Of a DNA stretch of 49,958 nucleotides, positions 1 to 8,523 are shown piece by piece (the stretch's first letter is position 1; each line of letters begins with the position of its first letter). The DNA lies in the NCBI GenBank assembly GCA_004293365.1, contig RDYN01000026.1, forward strand, positions 1 through 49,958, written 5' to 3'. The notes beneath the pieces are model-generated. The model did no database searches. It was not told the origin of the DNA and was given only the letters and a program-made list of their open reading frames with translations. The DNA comes from Oscillatoriales cyanobacterium. Its GTDB lineage: Bacteria > Cyanobacteriota > Cyanobacteriia > Cyanobacteriales > Microcoleaceae. Position numbers and translations under genes: made by a program.

Positions 1-178
<178 letters not shown>

Positions 179-197
179 GTTTTAGCTTGAGATAGAT

Positions 198-229
198 AAA
201 AAGCGCTCCTAGAAATAGGGGCGCTTTTT
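198..229 (+). terminator. Rho-independent terminator of psbA
   Basis: AAAAAGCGCTCCT pairs with AGGGGCGCTTTTT around a short AGAAAT loop and ends in a T run. It lies just downstream of the psbA stop and is the natural terminator for that transcript. Confidence 0.85.
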
Positions 230-648
230 GTTTGGGGAAATATATTTTTATCGGATTCCCTTTTGCTTCTATGCGTTCGTTAGGTTAAATCAGCTACATT
301 CATCTTTGTTCTTTTTTCCATCAATGTCGATCGCTTAAATCCGTTAATTTGGTTAGATTCGTTACAAAACCCGTTGCCCAACTTCCTGCCATCTGTTAAT
401 TTTTATGACTACTATAGAATATGGCCACTAGGCCGATCGAGATACTGTGACATACTCCACGCGCGAAATCTCCTATGATGGTCTAGGATTCCAATAGTCG
501 GATTCAGGATATGTTGGACTTGCCGTAGAGTGTTCGCTAGCAGTAGTGCAATTGTGTCAATTCCAGAATATCACCACAGACAAATGTAGCCGATCGGGAG
601 TTGCTCCTCACCGTCCCAAGCACTATATCTGTAAGAAGGATTTGTATT
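230..648. other. Intergenic region without recognisable gene
   Basis: About 420 bases separate the psbA terminator from the GerMN gene. Short open frames exist but none has a convincing start, ribosome site or recognisable product. The right part presumably holds the promoter of the downstream gene. AAGAAGGA at 633-640 is a good ribosome binding site that fixes the downstream start at 649. Confidence 0.5.
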
Positions 649-1422
649 ATGAAAGATGGACAAGAAATACGCCACGTCTCCACAACAGCAGTCATTGCCG
701 GTGTTTGCGGGTTGGCTTTAGTGACTGGAGGGGGCATTGCTTGGTGGACGGCGAGCCGATCGCCCACCGCAGACACGCAGTCTTCCGCTCCGACAACCGC
801 TCCGGTGCTGTCCCCAACTCCTGCGGAATCCCCTGCTGTCATTATCCCCGTACCTCCTCCAAATGCTGTGCAGGTGCCGCAAGCTCAGACGCCGCAGGTG
901 CAGACGCCTCAAGCTCAGAGACCTACCCCTCTAGCGTCCCAGGCTCTGGCGCCCAAGTCGCCGCAGCCGAAGCCTTTGCCGCAGGCTGATGCCCAAACAG
1001 TCCAAGTCTACTGGGTTAAAGGTGCGATCGGAAAATTTGAGGCAGTTCCTACGAAAGTAGCTCTCAAACAAGCTGATAAGCCTGATGCAACTTTACAAGC
1101 TGCTTTTAACAGTTTGTTGGCCGGGCCCAAGGATGCAACTGTTTCTAGCGAAATTCCTAAAGGGACAAAACTCCGGAGTTTGAGTGTCAAAAATGACGAA
1201 GTTTATGTCGATTTGTCGCGTGAATTTACTGCGGGAGGAGGCAGCAGTTCAATGACGAGCCGGTTAGGGCAAGTTATCTATACAGCTACCAGTTTAAAAC
1301 CAAATACTAAGGTTTGGATTTCGGTGGACGGCAAGCCTTTGGAACTTTTGGGCGGCGAAGGTTTGGAGGTGGCTCAACCGAGTACCCGCCAAAGTTTTGA
1401 CAAAAATTTTCCCCTTAACTAA
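649..1422 (+). CDS. Membrane-anchored GerMN domain protein
   Basis: The 257-residue protein has a short basic N-terminus, a membrane segment at about residues 12-30 and a Pro/Gln/Ala-rich linker to about residue 115. It ends in a GerMN domain (about 120-235), recognisable from the VYWVK start, an LLAGP segment, an IPKGTKL segment and a VYVDLS strand. GerMN domains were named from spore germination protein GerM and also occur in extracytoplasmic proteins of non-sporulating bacteria; in cyanobacteria the function is unknown. The domain is predicted to lie in the periplasm or cell wall. ATG 649 is chosen because AAGAAGGA lies 8-9 bases upstream and the membrane segment follows at once. The gene stands alone and is followed by heptamer repeats. 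Confidence 0.8.
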   Translation: MKDGQEIRHVSTTAVIAGVCGLALVTGGGIAWWTASRSPTADTQSSAPTTAPVLSPTPAESPAVIIPVPPPNAVQVPQAQTPQVQTPQAQRPTPLASQALAPKSPQPKPLPQADAQTVQVYWVKGAIGKFEAVPTKVALKQADKPDATLQAAFNSLLAGPKDATVSSEIPKGTKLRSLSVKNDEVYVDLSREFTAGGGSSSMTSRLGQVIYTATSLKPNTKVWISVDGKPLELLGGEGLEVAQPSTRQSFDKNFPLN

Positions 1423-1428
1423 CTTTTG

Positions 1429-1506
1429 AGTCATTAGTTATTAGTCATTAGTCATTAGTCATTAGTTAGGAGTTAGGAGTTAGGAGTTAGGAGTTAGGAG
1501 TTATTA
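1429..1506. repeat. Heptanucleotide tandem repeats
   Basis: Two adjoining 7-bp arrays, several copies of GTCATTA followed by several copies of GGAGTTA. This is the short tandemly repeated repetitive (STRR) type long known from filamentous cyanobacteria. Confidence 0.9.
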
Positions 1507-1599
1507 GTCTGAAGGCAGAAAATAGGGATTGATAGCTGATAACTGATTACTGATGATATCGTTAACATTTGCATCGGAATAAGAATTTTCGGAGTGCAA

Positions 1600-1665
1600 A
1601 GTCGAGCCTGCGGCTCGCTTAGGCTCGCGGAGCCAAACGTCCCGCACGGCGAGCAGGGTAGAATT
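1600..1665. repeat. GC-rich palindromic segment
   Basis: GAGCCTGCGGCTC and GGCTCGCGGAGCC are two adjacent short hairpins in an otherwise AT-rich spacer. They look like a dispersed palindromic repeat rather than a gene. The 1423-1780 interval otherwise contains only heptamer arrays. Confidence 0.5.
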
Positions 1666-1690
1666 CCGTAGTTACCGGATTTGATATAAC

Positions 1691-1778
1691 TGATGACTGA
1701 TGACTAATGACTAATGACTAATGACTGATGACTAATGACTAATGACTGATGACTAATGACTGATGACTAATGACTAAT
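1691..1778. repeat. Heptanucleotide tandem repeats TGACTAA/TGACTGA
   Basis: About a dozen 7-bp units of TGACTAA with scattered TGACTGA variants, running up to the 3' end of the ArsR-type gene. Confidence 0.9.
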
Positions 1779-1780
1779 TT

Positions 1781-2134
1781 TCAGTGCTTGGTAGTCAGGC
1801 TAAATGCCCGAAAGTGGATGGCTTGCTGTTCGATCCGGGTGGCAAGTCGATCGCACACCATATTACACAGCTCAAAAATTAACTCGTCTTGCACCTTATA
1901 ATAGGCTGATGTCCCTTCACTCCGGCGAGTGAGGATACCAGCTTGGAGCATGAGTTTTAGGTGCTTAGAAACATTGGCTTGACTCGTTTGAGTAGCTTCC
2001 ACCAACTCTTGCACGCATTTTTCGCCGTCGCGAAGCAAATTCAAAATTCGTAAACGCATTGGCTCGCTCAGAATACTGAAATATTCAGCAACTTGTTGCA
2101 CAACCTCTTGCGGGACAGGCTGGGATGACTTCAT
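1781..2134 (-). CDS. ArsR/SmtB family transcriptional regulator
   Basis: The protein has 117 residues. The segment LSEPMRLRILNLL followed by CVQELVEATQTSQANVSKHL is the typical ArsR winged helix-turn-helix, with SQANVSKHLKLM as recognition helix and RRSEGTSAYYKV as the wing. The classical alpha-3 CxC metal site is absent, but a C-terminal FELCNMVCDRL keeps two cysteines that might respond to metal or redox (inference). ATG 2134 is preferred because GGTGAG lies just upstream and the residues before it look unlike the family; an in-frame ATG at 2173 would add 13 residues. No obvious target gene adjoins it; accB lies about 70 bases upstream on the same strand. Confidence 0.85.
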   Translation of the reverse strand: MKSSQPVPQEVVQQVAEYFSILSEPMRLRILNLLRDGEKCVQELVEATQTSQANVSKHLKLMLQAGILTRRSEGTSAYYKVQDELIFELCNMVCDRLATRIEQQAIHFRAFSLTTKH

Positions 2135-2203
2135 CAAACTCACCGGAGAGAAGTGATCTGGAAATATTAGCATTTATTCTGTCCATAACAATAAAGTAAT
2201 GCT

Positions 2204-2761
2204 TCAATCCGGATTAATTCGCATTAAAATTTGACCGTATTCCACAGGTTCGCCATTTTGCACTAAAATTTCCATGACTTGACCGGAGACTTCATCAGCA
2301 TCAATCTCGTTCATCAGCTTCATTGCTTCGATAATACAGACTGTCTGGCTGACTTTGATGCGATCGCCCACATTGACAAAAGGTGGCTCGTCGGGAGCAG
2401 CAGCGCGATAAAACGTTCCTACCATGGGCGAGATAATTGACACCCATTTGGTATCGACAGGAGCAGACACGGCAGCAGGAGCGGCGGCAGCGGGGGCTGG
2501 TGCAGCAATGGCCGGAGTCGCTCCTGCATTTTGACGTGAAGCATCCGGTGGGGCTGCAGCGGGGCTAGAAACAGAGCCCAGCGCGATCGTCGGAGCGACA
2601 CTTGCCGCAGTAGAGAGGACAGTAGCCGTGGCTGGTTCGCTGGCCAGAATGCCTTTGCGTACAGTCAGTTCAAGCTCCCCACTTTTTAATGTCAGTTCCG
2701 AAATGCCTGTTTTGTCTAAAACAGTCAGCAGTTCGCAAAGCTGGTTTAAGTCTAATTGCAC
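2204..2761 (-). CDS. accB: Biotin carboxyl carrier protein of acetyl-CoA carboxylase
   Basis: This protein carries biotin for acetyl-CoA carboxylase, the first committed step of fatty acid synthesis. The C-terminal biotinyl domain has the EAMKLMNEI motif, in which the lysine (about residue 148) is biotinylated. An Ala/Pro-rich hinge (about 50-100) links it to an N-terminal region beginning LDLNQLCELL. That beginning points to a GTG start at 2761 giving 185 residues, the usual size; an ATG at 2845 would add 28 residues unlike the family. It lies downstream of efp on the same strand, a pairing often seen in cyanobacteria. No strong ribosome site is visible. Confidence 0.93.
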   Translation of the reverse strand: MQLDLNQLCELLTVLDKTGISELTLKSGELELTVRKGILASEPATATVLSTAASVAPTIALGSVSSPAAAPPDASRQNAGATPAIAAPAPAAAAPAAVSAPVDTKWVSIISPMVGTFYRAAAPDEPPFVNVGDRIKVSQTVCIIEAMKLMNEIDADEVSGQVMEILVQNGEPVEYGQILMRINPD

Positions 2762-2895
2762 AGTAGATTCAAGGGTAATTAAGAATTTAAAATTGAAAAA
2801 TTGGCAGCCGGCGAAGCTAGGAAACTTCACCGATTTTGAAGGCAAAAGGGATAGTCTTTAATCTTTGAGCGATGAGCGATGATTTTTTAGCTATT

Positions 2896-2949
2896 TAACT
2901 AATAACTAATAACTCAGAACTAAAAACTAAAAACTAAAAACTAAAAACT
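2896..2949. repeat. AT-rich heptamer repeats between efp and accB
   Basis: Copies of AACTAAT and then AACTAAA/AAAAACT repeat with a 7-bp period just downstream of efp. Confidence 0.75.
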
Positions 2950-2968
2950 CCCTTTTCCTCCGTCGTTT

Positions 2969-3526
2969 CTACTCTCGGCCGAGGTACTTGTCTTCACGAG
3001 TATCAATCCGAATGCGTTCTCCTATCGAAATAAATAGAGGAACCATAATCTGAGCTCCGGTAGAGAGGATGGCCGGTTTACTGCCGCCAGTGGCAGTATC
3101 TCCTTTGACTCCGGGATCGGTTTGTGTCACTTCCAAGACGACAGAATTGGGTAATTCCACTTCCATGATTTGGTCGTTCCAGCGAAGGATGCTGACTTCC
3201 ATACCTTCATTCAGGTACTTGACACGCTCGCCTATTTCCTTGGCTGTGAGGCGGCTTTCCTCGTAAGTTTCCATATCCATAAAGACAAACTGGTCGCCTT
3301 CTTTATAGGTATGCTGCATCGCGCTCTTTTCGAGGTTGGCTTGAGGCAAAGATTCGCCGGCCCGGAATGTGTGTTCGACTACGCTGCCGGTTTGGACGTT
3401 TTTTAGTTTTGTCCGCACAAAGGCGGAACCCTTTCCGGGCTTGACGTGGAGGAATTCGATAACCCGCCACACGCCGTTATTCCATTCAATTGAAACACCT
3501 GGTCGAAAGTCGTTACTGGAGAGCAT
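2969..3526 (-). CDS. efp: Translation elongation factor P
   Basis: EF-P binds ribosomes stalled on polyproline stretches and promotes peptide bond formation. The 185-residue protein begins [10 protein letters not shown], has KPGKGSAF with the conserved tip lysine in the first KOW-like domain, and ends with the conserved [20 protein letters not shown] 3526 matches the family N-terminus; an upstream in-frame start at 3556 would add ten unrelated residues. A polyproline-rich lipoprotein (23470-24957) in this window is the kind of product that would need EF-P (inference). The gene precedes accB on the same strand. Confidence 0.96.
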   Translation of the reverse strand: MLSSNDFRPGVSIEWNNGVWRVIEFLHVKPGKGSAFVRTKLKNVQTGSVVEHTFRAGESLPQANLEKSAMQHTYKEGDQFVFMDMETYEESRLTAKEIGERVKYLNEGMEVSILRWNDQIMEVELPNSVVLEVTQTDPGVKGDTATGGSKPAILSTGAQIMVPLFISIGERIRIDTREDKYLGRE

Positions 3527-3582
3527 ATAAATTTTTGCGGGCAATCCCGTCGCCATTGGGCACGGGGGAACTATAGTCAGTC

Positions 3583-3607
3583 GATTTTAGATTTTAGATT
3601 TTAGATT
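3583..3607. repeat. Short TTTTAGA heptamer array
   Basis: Three to four copies of GATTTTA/TTTTAGA in tandem, upstream of efp. Confidence 0.7.
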
Positions 3608-3902
3608 TGGGATTCACTCGCAGCTTTGAATCTGGGAGATTGAACCTCGGTCTAAAATTTTGATCTCTCCACGACAGGAGTCTGGGGATTGTATCCGTTT
3701 TTGAGCGGGGTCAGCTTAAAGCCGCAGTCTAGCTGACGGCATCAAAAAGCAATTGGCAATTTATTTTACCTTTCAAAGGGAGCAAGTGCTGTACTCCAAG
3801 CGAAAAACCTCTGTCTGTTGGACAACCAGAGGCAAGGGATGTAATGGAGAGAAGGCGATCGCGCGCTGTGGGAAGATAATAGAGGCAATAAAAGTTAAAG
3901 AT

Positions 3903-5027
3903 ATGTTGCATTGGCCTAATTTCTCGATCGATACGTGCAAGCGCTGGGTGAAGACCGGCGCTTTAGCAGTCCTGCTGTTCGCACTCTCCCTGAGTTTCAG
4001 TGCAGTTTCCTATGCGAAACGCCCCAGCAGGAGTATGCCTGCGGGGAATCCGATTAGCGATGGCCGGGCGCTGCTGCGTTTCGCGCTACCTATTGACAAT
4101 GAGACTGTGCGTGAGTTGCAAGTCAGTCTCGAAGATATTGGCAACCACATCCGTTCTAAACGTTGGGGGCCTATTAGCAGCGATGTCAGCAAGGCTTCGA
4201 GGATTCTCAACATTCGGGAGTCCGACATTTTAAAGAGTATTCCTGAGGCGAAACAGCCGGAAGCTGAGGCGCTAGTTGGACAAGTCAAGGAGGGAATTGC
4301 TGAACTGGAAAAGGCTGTTGAGGCTAAAGACAGGGAAAAAGTGATTGACTTGAAGGCGAAAATCCTCGGTTCGGTAGGCGAAATCGAAGAGTTGATGGTG
4401 ACAAAGTTTCCGTTTGAAGTGCCTGCTAAGTATGCTAATCTGCCTCAACTGAAAGGGCGCGCTACTGTGGCGGTGGAAACGGATAAGGGGAGAATTACTG
4501 TTGTGGTTGACGGTTACAGCGCGCCTGTGACTGCTGGTAATTTTGTGGATTTGGTCGATCGAGGTTTCTATGATGGTTTACCATTTATTCGATCGGAAGA
4601 ATCCTACGTTTTGCAAACAGGAGATCCCGAAGGCAAGGAAGTGGGCTTTATTGACCCAGCTACTGGCAAATACCGGAATGTGCCGCTGGAAGTGCTCGTT
4701 AGAGAGGACAAGGAACCTGTCTATGGAATTACTCTAGAAGATGCAGGGCGTTATCGCGACGAGCCTGTTTTGCCTTTTTCGGCTTTCGGTGCTGTGGCGA
4801 TGGCCCGGGCTGAAGCTGAACCAGACAGCGGTTCTTCTCAATTTTTCTTTTTCTTGTTTGAACCCGAACTCACGCCGGCTGGCCTGAATTTGTTGGACGG
4901 CCGATATGCTGTTTTTGGTTACATGATTGAAGGAAGAGAGGTTTTGGATAAACTGAGGCAGGGAGATAAGATTATATCTGCTAAGGTGATTAAAGGAAAG
5001 GAAAATTTGGTTCAACCTCAAGTTTAA
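3903..5027 (+). CDS. Lumenal cyclophilin-type peptidyl-prolyl isomerase, CYP38/TLP40-like
   Basis: The 374-residue protein has a signal peptide (hydrophobic WVKTGALAVLLFALSLSFSA, then AVSYAK), an N-terminal helical region (about 50-190) and a C-terminal cyclophilin domain (about 190-370). The architecture is that of plant CYP38/TLP40 and the Synechocystis sll0408 product, which support photosystem II assembly in the thylakoid lumen. Cyclophilin signatures are VTAGNFVDLVDRGFYDGLPF and SGSSQFFFFL, the latter altered from the usual SQFFI; the active-site arginine equivalent is not clearly present, so isomerase activity may be weak (inference). ATG 3903 is chosen because it opens directly onto the signal peptide; an upstream frame to 3753 is unlikely to be translated. 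Confidence 0.88.
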   Translation: MLHWPNFSIDTCKRWVKTGALAVLLFALSLSFSAVSYAKRPSRSMPAGNPISDGRALLRFALPIDNETVRELQVSLEDIGNHIRSKRWGPISSDVSKASRILNIRESDILKSIPEAKQPEAEALVGQVKEGIAELEKAVEAKDREKVIDLKAKILGSVGEIEELMVTKFPFEVPAKYANLPQLKGRATVAVETDKGRITVVVDGYSAPVTAGNFVDLVDRGFYDGLPFIRSEESYVLQTGDPEGKEVGFIDPATGKYRNVPLEVLVREDKEPVYGITLEDAGRYRDEPVLPFSAFGAVAMARAEAEPDSGSSQFFFFLFEPELTPAGLNLLDGRYAVFGYMIEGREVLDKLRQGDKIISAKVIKGKENLVQPQV

Positions 5028-5040
5028 TCAGCACACAAAC

Positions 5041-5365
5041 AAAGACGGCGATTGAAATCGCTGCTTGTCAAACAATGACGGCGATTGAAATCGCTTCTTG
5101 TCGAACAAAGCCCGCCTCTGCGGGCTGGAAGCAACAATAACAAATCAAAGACGGCGATTGAAATCGCTTCTTGTCAAACAAAGCCCGGATGGTGCGCGGG
5201 CTGGAAGAGTTAATCACAAATAATGACGGCGATTGAAATCGCTTCTTGTCAAACAAAGACCGGATGGTGCGCGGGCTGGAAGAAATTATGACAAATAATG
5301 ACGGCGATTGAAATCGCTTCTTGTCAAACAAAGCCCGGATGGTGCGCGGGCTGGAAGAGTTAATC
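5041..5365. repeat. Tandem array of two-hairpin repeat units
   Basis: Five units with 72-75 bp spacing. Each has hairpin 1 (GGCGATTGAAATCGC), a fixed linker (TTCTTGTCAAACAAA), hairpin 2 (AGCCCG, loop GATGGTGCG, CGGGCT) and a GGAAGAG tail; the first unit has only hairpin 1. The second unit replaces hairpin 2 with GCCCGC CTCT GCGGGC, keeping the pairing. The fourth unit has one disrupted base pair (AGACCG). Related elements lie near 6990-7065 and 21112-21365. The spacers between hairpins are the same in every unit, so this is not a CRISPR array. Confidence 0.85.
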
Positions 5366-5444
5366 AGATTAGTTGAAGTTTAGTTAACATCATTCTTTTG
5401 ATCTACTGAGATTCGTTATTCCAACTAGCAATTATAATGATATT

Positions 5445-5759
5445 ATGGCAATTTTAGAATTTTTATTGGTAATTGGTTTGGGCGGATTCGCAGGCTTGTT
5501 GATTGTCAACAATCTGAATGAAAGCAAGCAAAAGCGACAGTTGGATGAGGCTTTTTATCAGTTGTTGGAAACTCAAAACAGTCAGATGTCGCTGATTCAA
5601 TTGGCGGCTAGCGCTAGGGTTGAGGCTGAAGTTGCTCAGCAGTATTTAAATCGGCAAGTTAAGATTTTTTCGGCGATTTTAGAGGTGGATGATGAAGGGG
5701 ATACTTTTTATCGGTTTCCGAGGTTGCGTTTGCCGCCGAGTTCTGGTAAGGAATGGTAA
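5445..5759 (+). CDS. Small membrane-anchored protein of unknown function
   Basis: The 104-residue protein has an N-terminal membrane segment (LEFLLVIGLGGFAGLLIV, residues 4-21). A predicted cytosolic part follows (LLETQNSQMSLIQLAA, then VAQQYLNRQVKIF), whose helix pattern resembles a small winged-helix fold, and it ends FYRFPRLRLPP. I do not recognise a characterised family; it reads like a conserved cyanobacterial hypothetical protein. The clear coding pattern, the membrane segment right after the ATG and the isolated position support a real gene. A heptamer array follows its stop. Confidence 0.7.
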   Translation: MAILEFLLVIGLGGFAGLLIVNNLNESKQKRQLDEAFYQLLETQNSQMSLIQLAASARVEAEVAQQYLNRQVKIFSAILEVDDEGDTFYRFPRLRLPPSSGKEW

Positions 5760-5765
5760 GTAGAA

Positions 5766-5811
5766 GTCATTAGTCATTAGTCATTAGTCATTAGTCATTA
5801 GTCATTAGTCA
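5766..5811. repeat. GTCATTA heptamer array
   Basis: About six and a half copies of GTCATTA immediately after the preceding gene; the same unit as at 1429. Confidence 0.9.
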
Positions 5812-5969
5812 AGCGTGAAGTCGTCCGATGGAAGTCGGAAGAAGGGTTTAGTTATCTAGCGCCGTGAAGTCGGAAGAGATAGACAGCAAGCTTGAGTACG
5901 AGTCATATTTTATGTTTAATTAAGTGGATTTATTTAAAGCGCGAAAGTTTGCTCGACTAATTGCTAATT

Positions 5970-6965
5970 ATGAAAGTTAAAGATATCGGAGAACAAGGTC
6001 TTTTAAGAATATTACAAAAATTCTGCCCAGCCGAAATTGTGGGAGATGATTGTGCTGTACTTCCGACAAATCCTCAGCAATCTCTGGCGGTGACGACGGA
6101 TATGTTGGTGGATGGAGTGCATTTTAGCGATCGCACCACAAGCCCTTATGATGCAGGATGGCGCGCCGCAGCAGCGAATTTGTCGGATCTGGCTGCGATG
6201 GGTGCAAGGCCTCTGGCGGTGACGGTAGCCCTGGCTGTGACTGCGGATACGGCTGTGGATTGGGTGGAAGAGTTTTATCGGGGGATGACGGCTTGTTTGG
6301 AAGTGTATCATGCGCCGATCGCCGGTGGGGATGTGGTGCGATCGCCCGTGGTGACAATTTCGATTACTGCTTTCGGACAGGTTGAGGAAAATCGTACCAT
6401 TCGCAGGTCAAATGCGATCTCGAATTGGGCGATTGTGGCGACTGGTTTTCACGGAGCATCCCGCGCGGGATTAGAATTGTTGTTGAATCCAGAATTTGGA
6501 CAAAATTTGGAAAAGGGCGATCGAACTTCTTTAATTCTCGCTCATCAGCAGCCTAAACCGCGGCTGGATGTTTTGCCGGTGGTTTGGGAAATTTTAGATG
6601 CTGCGGGTGAGTTTGCGATTGCTGGAATGGATAGCAGCGATGGTTTGGCTGATGCGATTGTGCAAGTTTGTCGGGCTAGCGGTGTTGGTGCAAAAGTCGA
6701 TCGCACGAAAATACCAATTCCCCATAGTTTAAGCGAAATCGTATCTACTGAAAAGGCTCTGGATTGGGCGTTGTACGGTGGTGAAGATTTTGAGTTAGTG
6801 CTGTTTTTGCCGATCGACCGTGCTAAGCTACTCGTGGAACGAATCGGTGATGGTGCTGCCATCGTCGGAATCACTACCGAAAGCACCGATATTTGGTTGA
6901 GTGATAGCAGCGGTATTTGTCCTGATTTTAGATTGGAGATCGATCGAGGATTTCAACACTTCTAA
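5970..6965 (+). CDS. thiL: Thiamine-monophosphate kinase
   Basis: ThiL phosphorylates thiamine monophosphate to thiamine diphosphate, the active cofactor. The 331-residue protein begins with MKVKDIGEQGLL. It carries GDDCAVL, TTDMLVDGVHF, the NLSDLAAMGA helix and the GGDVVRSP motif of the ThiL/PurM family, then MDSSDGLADA and ALYGGEDFELV. Length and motif order are normal. ATG 5970 gives the family start; an in-frame TTG at 5961 would add three residues. No thiamine riboswitch consensus was recognised upstream; the 5812-5960 leader contains only short GAAGTCGGAAGA-like repeats. Confidence 0.95.
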   Translation: MKVKDIGEQGLLRILQKFCPAEIVGDDCAVLPTNPQQSLAVTTDMLVDGVHFSDRTTSPYDAGWRAAAANLSDLAAMGARPLAVTVALAVTADTAVDWVEEFYRGMTACLEVYHAPIAGGDVVRSPVVTISITAFGQVEENRTIRRSNAISNWAIVATGFHGASRAGLELLLNPEFGQNLEKGDRTSLILAHQQPKPRLDVLPVVWEILDAAGEFAIAGMDSSDGLADAIVQVCRASGVGAKVDRTKIPIPHSLSEIVSTEKALDWALYGGEDFELVLFLPIDRAKLLVERIGDGAAIVGITTESTDIWLSDSSGICPDFRLEIDRGFQHF

Positions 6966-6989
6966 ATTCTCTCTTATTTCTTATCTCTT

Positions 6990-7065
6990 AGTCCGCGGAG
7001 GCGGACATCGTTTGTGTAGACGCGGTTTCTAACCGCCGGGTTTCTAATTCGCGGTTTCAATCGCC
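6990..7065. repeat. Two-hairpin dispersed repeat, minus orientation
   Basis: Read on the minus strand, GGCGGTTAGAAACCGC is followed by linker GTCTACACAAACGA and then GTCCGC CTCC GCGGAC. This is the plan of the 5041-5365 units with a different but fully paired second stem. An extra degenerate GGGCGATTGAAACCGC lies beside it. It sits between thiL and the convergent membrane-protein gene and may also act as a bidirectional terminator (inference). Confidence 0.65.
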
Positions 7066-8523
7066 CTGTCTCGCATCGCGCACTTCTGCCGCTTCCTGTA
7101 ACATATCATTAACTGGTGGACTTTGGGAATCGGGCAATCTCGGAGTTTCAGACTTGCGCCGAAACCATCTGTACTGATTGATTTTCCACGCACCATTAAT
7201 CCAGCCCACCACTCCAGAAACCACGATTACAGCCAGGAGACTCCACAACAGACTAGCTACAGCCGGATGAATGCGATCGCCATTTTGAGGTATTCTGAAC
7301 ACTATGTCTCTCTCTACATAATTCGCAACCGCAGACACCACAATGCCTCCAGCGCCTAATCCAGTACCGAGTATTTGAATGGTTCTTTCTAGGGAGCGAT
7401 CGATTTCTGCTTGTTCAATATCTACAATCCCCGCCACCAAATCCACCGCAATCTTAATCAAATCAGTCCCCTGTTTAAAATAGCCTAAATCGCCCTGAAT
7501 TTGTCTTTGAAAATACGGGCAATTTCTCTCAACAAAAAACTTGAAGGTTGTTAACTCTTCGGTTGATACTTGCCATTTATCACAGATTTGATCCAGCTTT
7601 TGCTGATAATTGTAAATATGAATATTAATCGTATTATTAAAATCTTCCAGAGATTCTAATAATCTTTCATAAGCCAAACTTTCTCGAAGTAACTGTTTGA
7701 GTGTGATTTTCAGAGAGGTTAAAGACTCATCTGTATTAACATTTTCCTGGGAAGCAACATCATTGTTCGATTCAAACTGAGCGATTTTTGTTTCTAAGCT
7801 AACGATTATCCCCTCAATTTCTGCATATAGTTTCTTGAGTAAATTATAATTTCTGCGACTATCCAGAAAAGCTGTAGTGATTTTATGGCGATAATAAAAC
7901 AGTTCAAACAAAGGTTGAACAATTTTTCCTAGTTTTTCCTCAATCTCATCATCAACCAGATAAACAAAGACTTGTAGTTGACTTTTGAGCGAACTGTACT
8001 CAAAAATTGGAGAACCCAGCAACTCAGTATCGCGGTAAAAAGGTAGACGCACAGATTCTTCGGGGAACAGATTATTTAAACATTCATCCGCAATTTGGCG
8101 GAAGTCTTTTTTAGTGTGAGGTTGATAGGTTTGTAATTTGTAGGTAATAAAAATAGTCTGTCCCAGCCAATCTTCATAACTCTCAGCAAGCATGAGATTG
8201 TTAACATTAAAATCTTTTAATGCTGCGATATCTATATCTTTATTTTCATCCGTTTCTGGGCTGCCAATTCTTGCTAAAATGCCTTCGCTATCATCCAGGA
8301 GGCAAAATTTCAACGAACCATCAATTTTATTTGAATGCGAGAATTTCTTGGCTCTACTGAGGGGATAACTGAGGTTAGCTTGGGAAAAAGTTATGTCTTT
8401 TTCCGGGCTGAAATGTTGCCAGATATTATTTGCCCAATTCCAGATAGAATTAGTTTCGGTTTTGCTTTCGCGGCTGAGTTGGTAGCTGTAGATGTAGATT
8501 TGGGGATGGTCAATTTTTAGCAT
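7057..8523 (-). CDS. Membrane protein with long helical region and two C-terminal TM segments, unknown function
   Basis: About 488 residues. The N-terminal half is soluble and mixed alpha/beta. The middle has long charged helices (LLKKLYAEIEGIIVSLETKIAQ and ESLAYERLLESLEDFNN). Near the C-terminus two hydrophobic stretches, ILGTGLGAGGIVVSAV and SLLWSLLAVIVVSGVVGWI, are likely membrane segments. The order recalls CorA-type channels, but no GMN motif is present and I do not assign that family. The ATG at 8523 overlaps the stop of the upstream small gene by 14 bases, so the pair is probably translationally coupled; a TTG at 8535 is an alternative start. It sits at the left end of a block with an Rpn nuclease and CHAT/TPR proteins. 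Confidence 0.75.
   Translation of the reverse strand: MLKIDHPQIYIYSYQLSRESKTETNSIWNWANNIWQHFSPEKDITFSQANLSYPLSRAKKFSHSNKIDGSLKFCLLDDSEGILARIGSPETDENKDIDIAALKDFNVNNLMLAESYEDWLGQTIFITYKLQTYQPHTKKDFRQIADECLNNLFPEESVRLPFYRDTELLGSPIFEYSSLKSQLQVFVYLVDDEIEEKLGKIVQPLFELFYYRHKITTAFLDSRRNYNLLKKLYAEIEGIIVSLETKIAQFESNNDVASQENVNTDESLTSLKITLKQLLRESLAYERLLESLEDFNNTINIHIYNYQQKLDQICDKWQVSTEELTTFKFFVERNCPYFQRQIQGDLGYFKQGTDLIKIAVDLVAGIVDIEQAEIDRSLERTIQILGTGLGAGGIVVSAVANYVERDIVFRIPQNGDRIHPAVASLLWSLLAVIVVSGVVGWINGAWKINQYRWFRRKSETPRLPDSQSPPVNDMLQEAAEVRDARQGD

Noticed and set aside
5068..5331. Minus-strand 87-residue protein with internal repeats
   Set aside because: It is a translation of the two-hairpin repeat array (FDKKRFQSPSL units); no ribosome site or family.
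5041..5365. CRISPR array (regular ~75-bp spacing, GATTGAAAT motif)
   Set aside because: The sequence between repeats is itself the same in every unit and both parts are palindromic; there are no unique spacers and no cas genes.
5812..5969. TPP riboswitch ahead of thiL
   Set aside because: The conserved CUGAGA-type elements were not found in the leader.
7057..8523. CorA magnesium channel
   Set aside because: Topology is similar but the GMN signature is missing.
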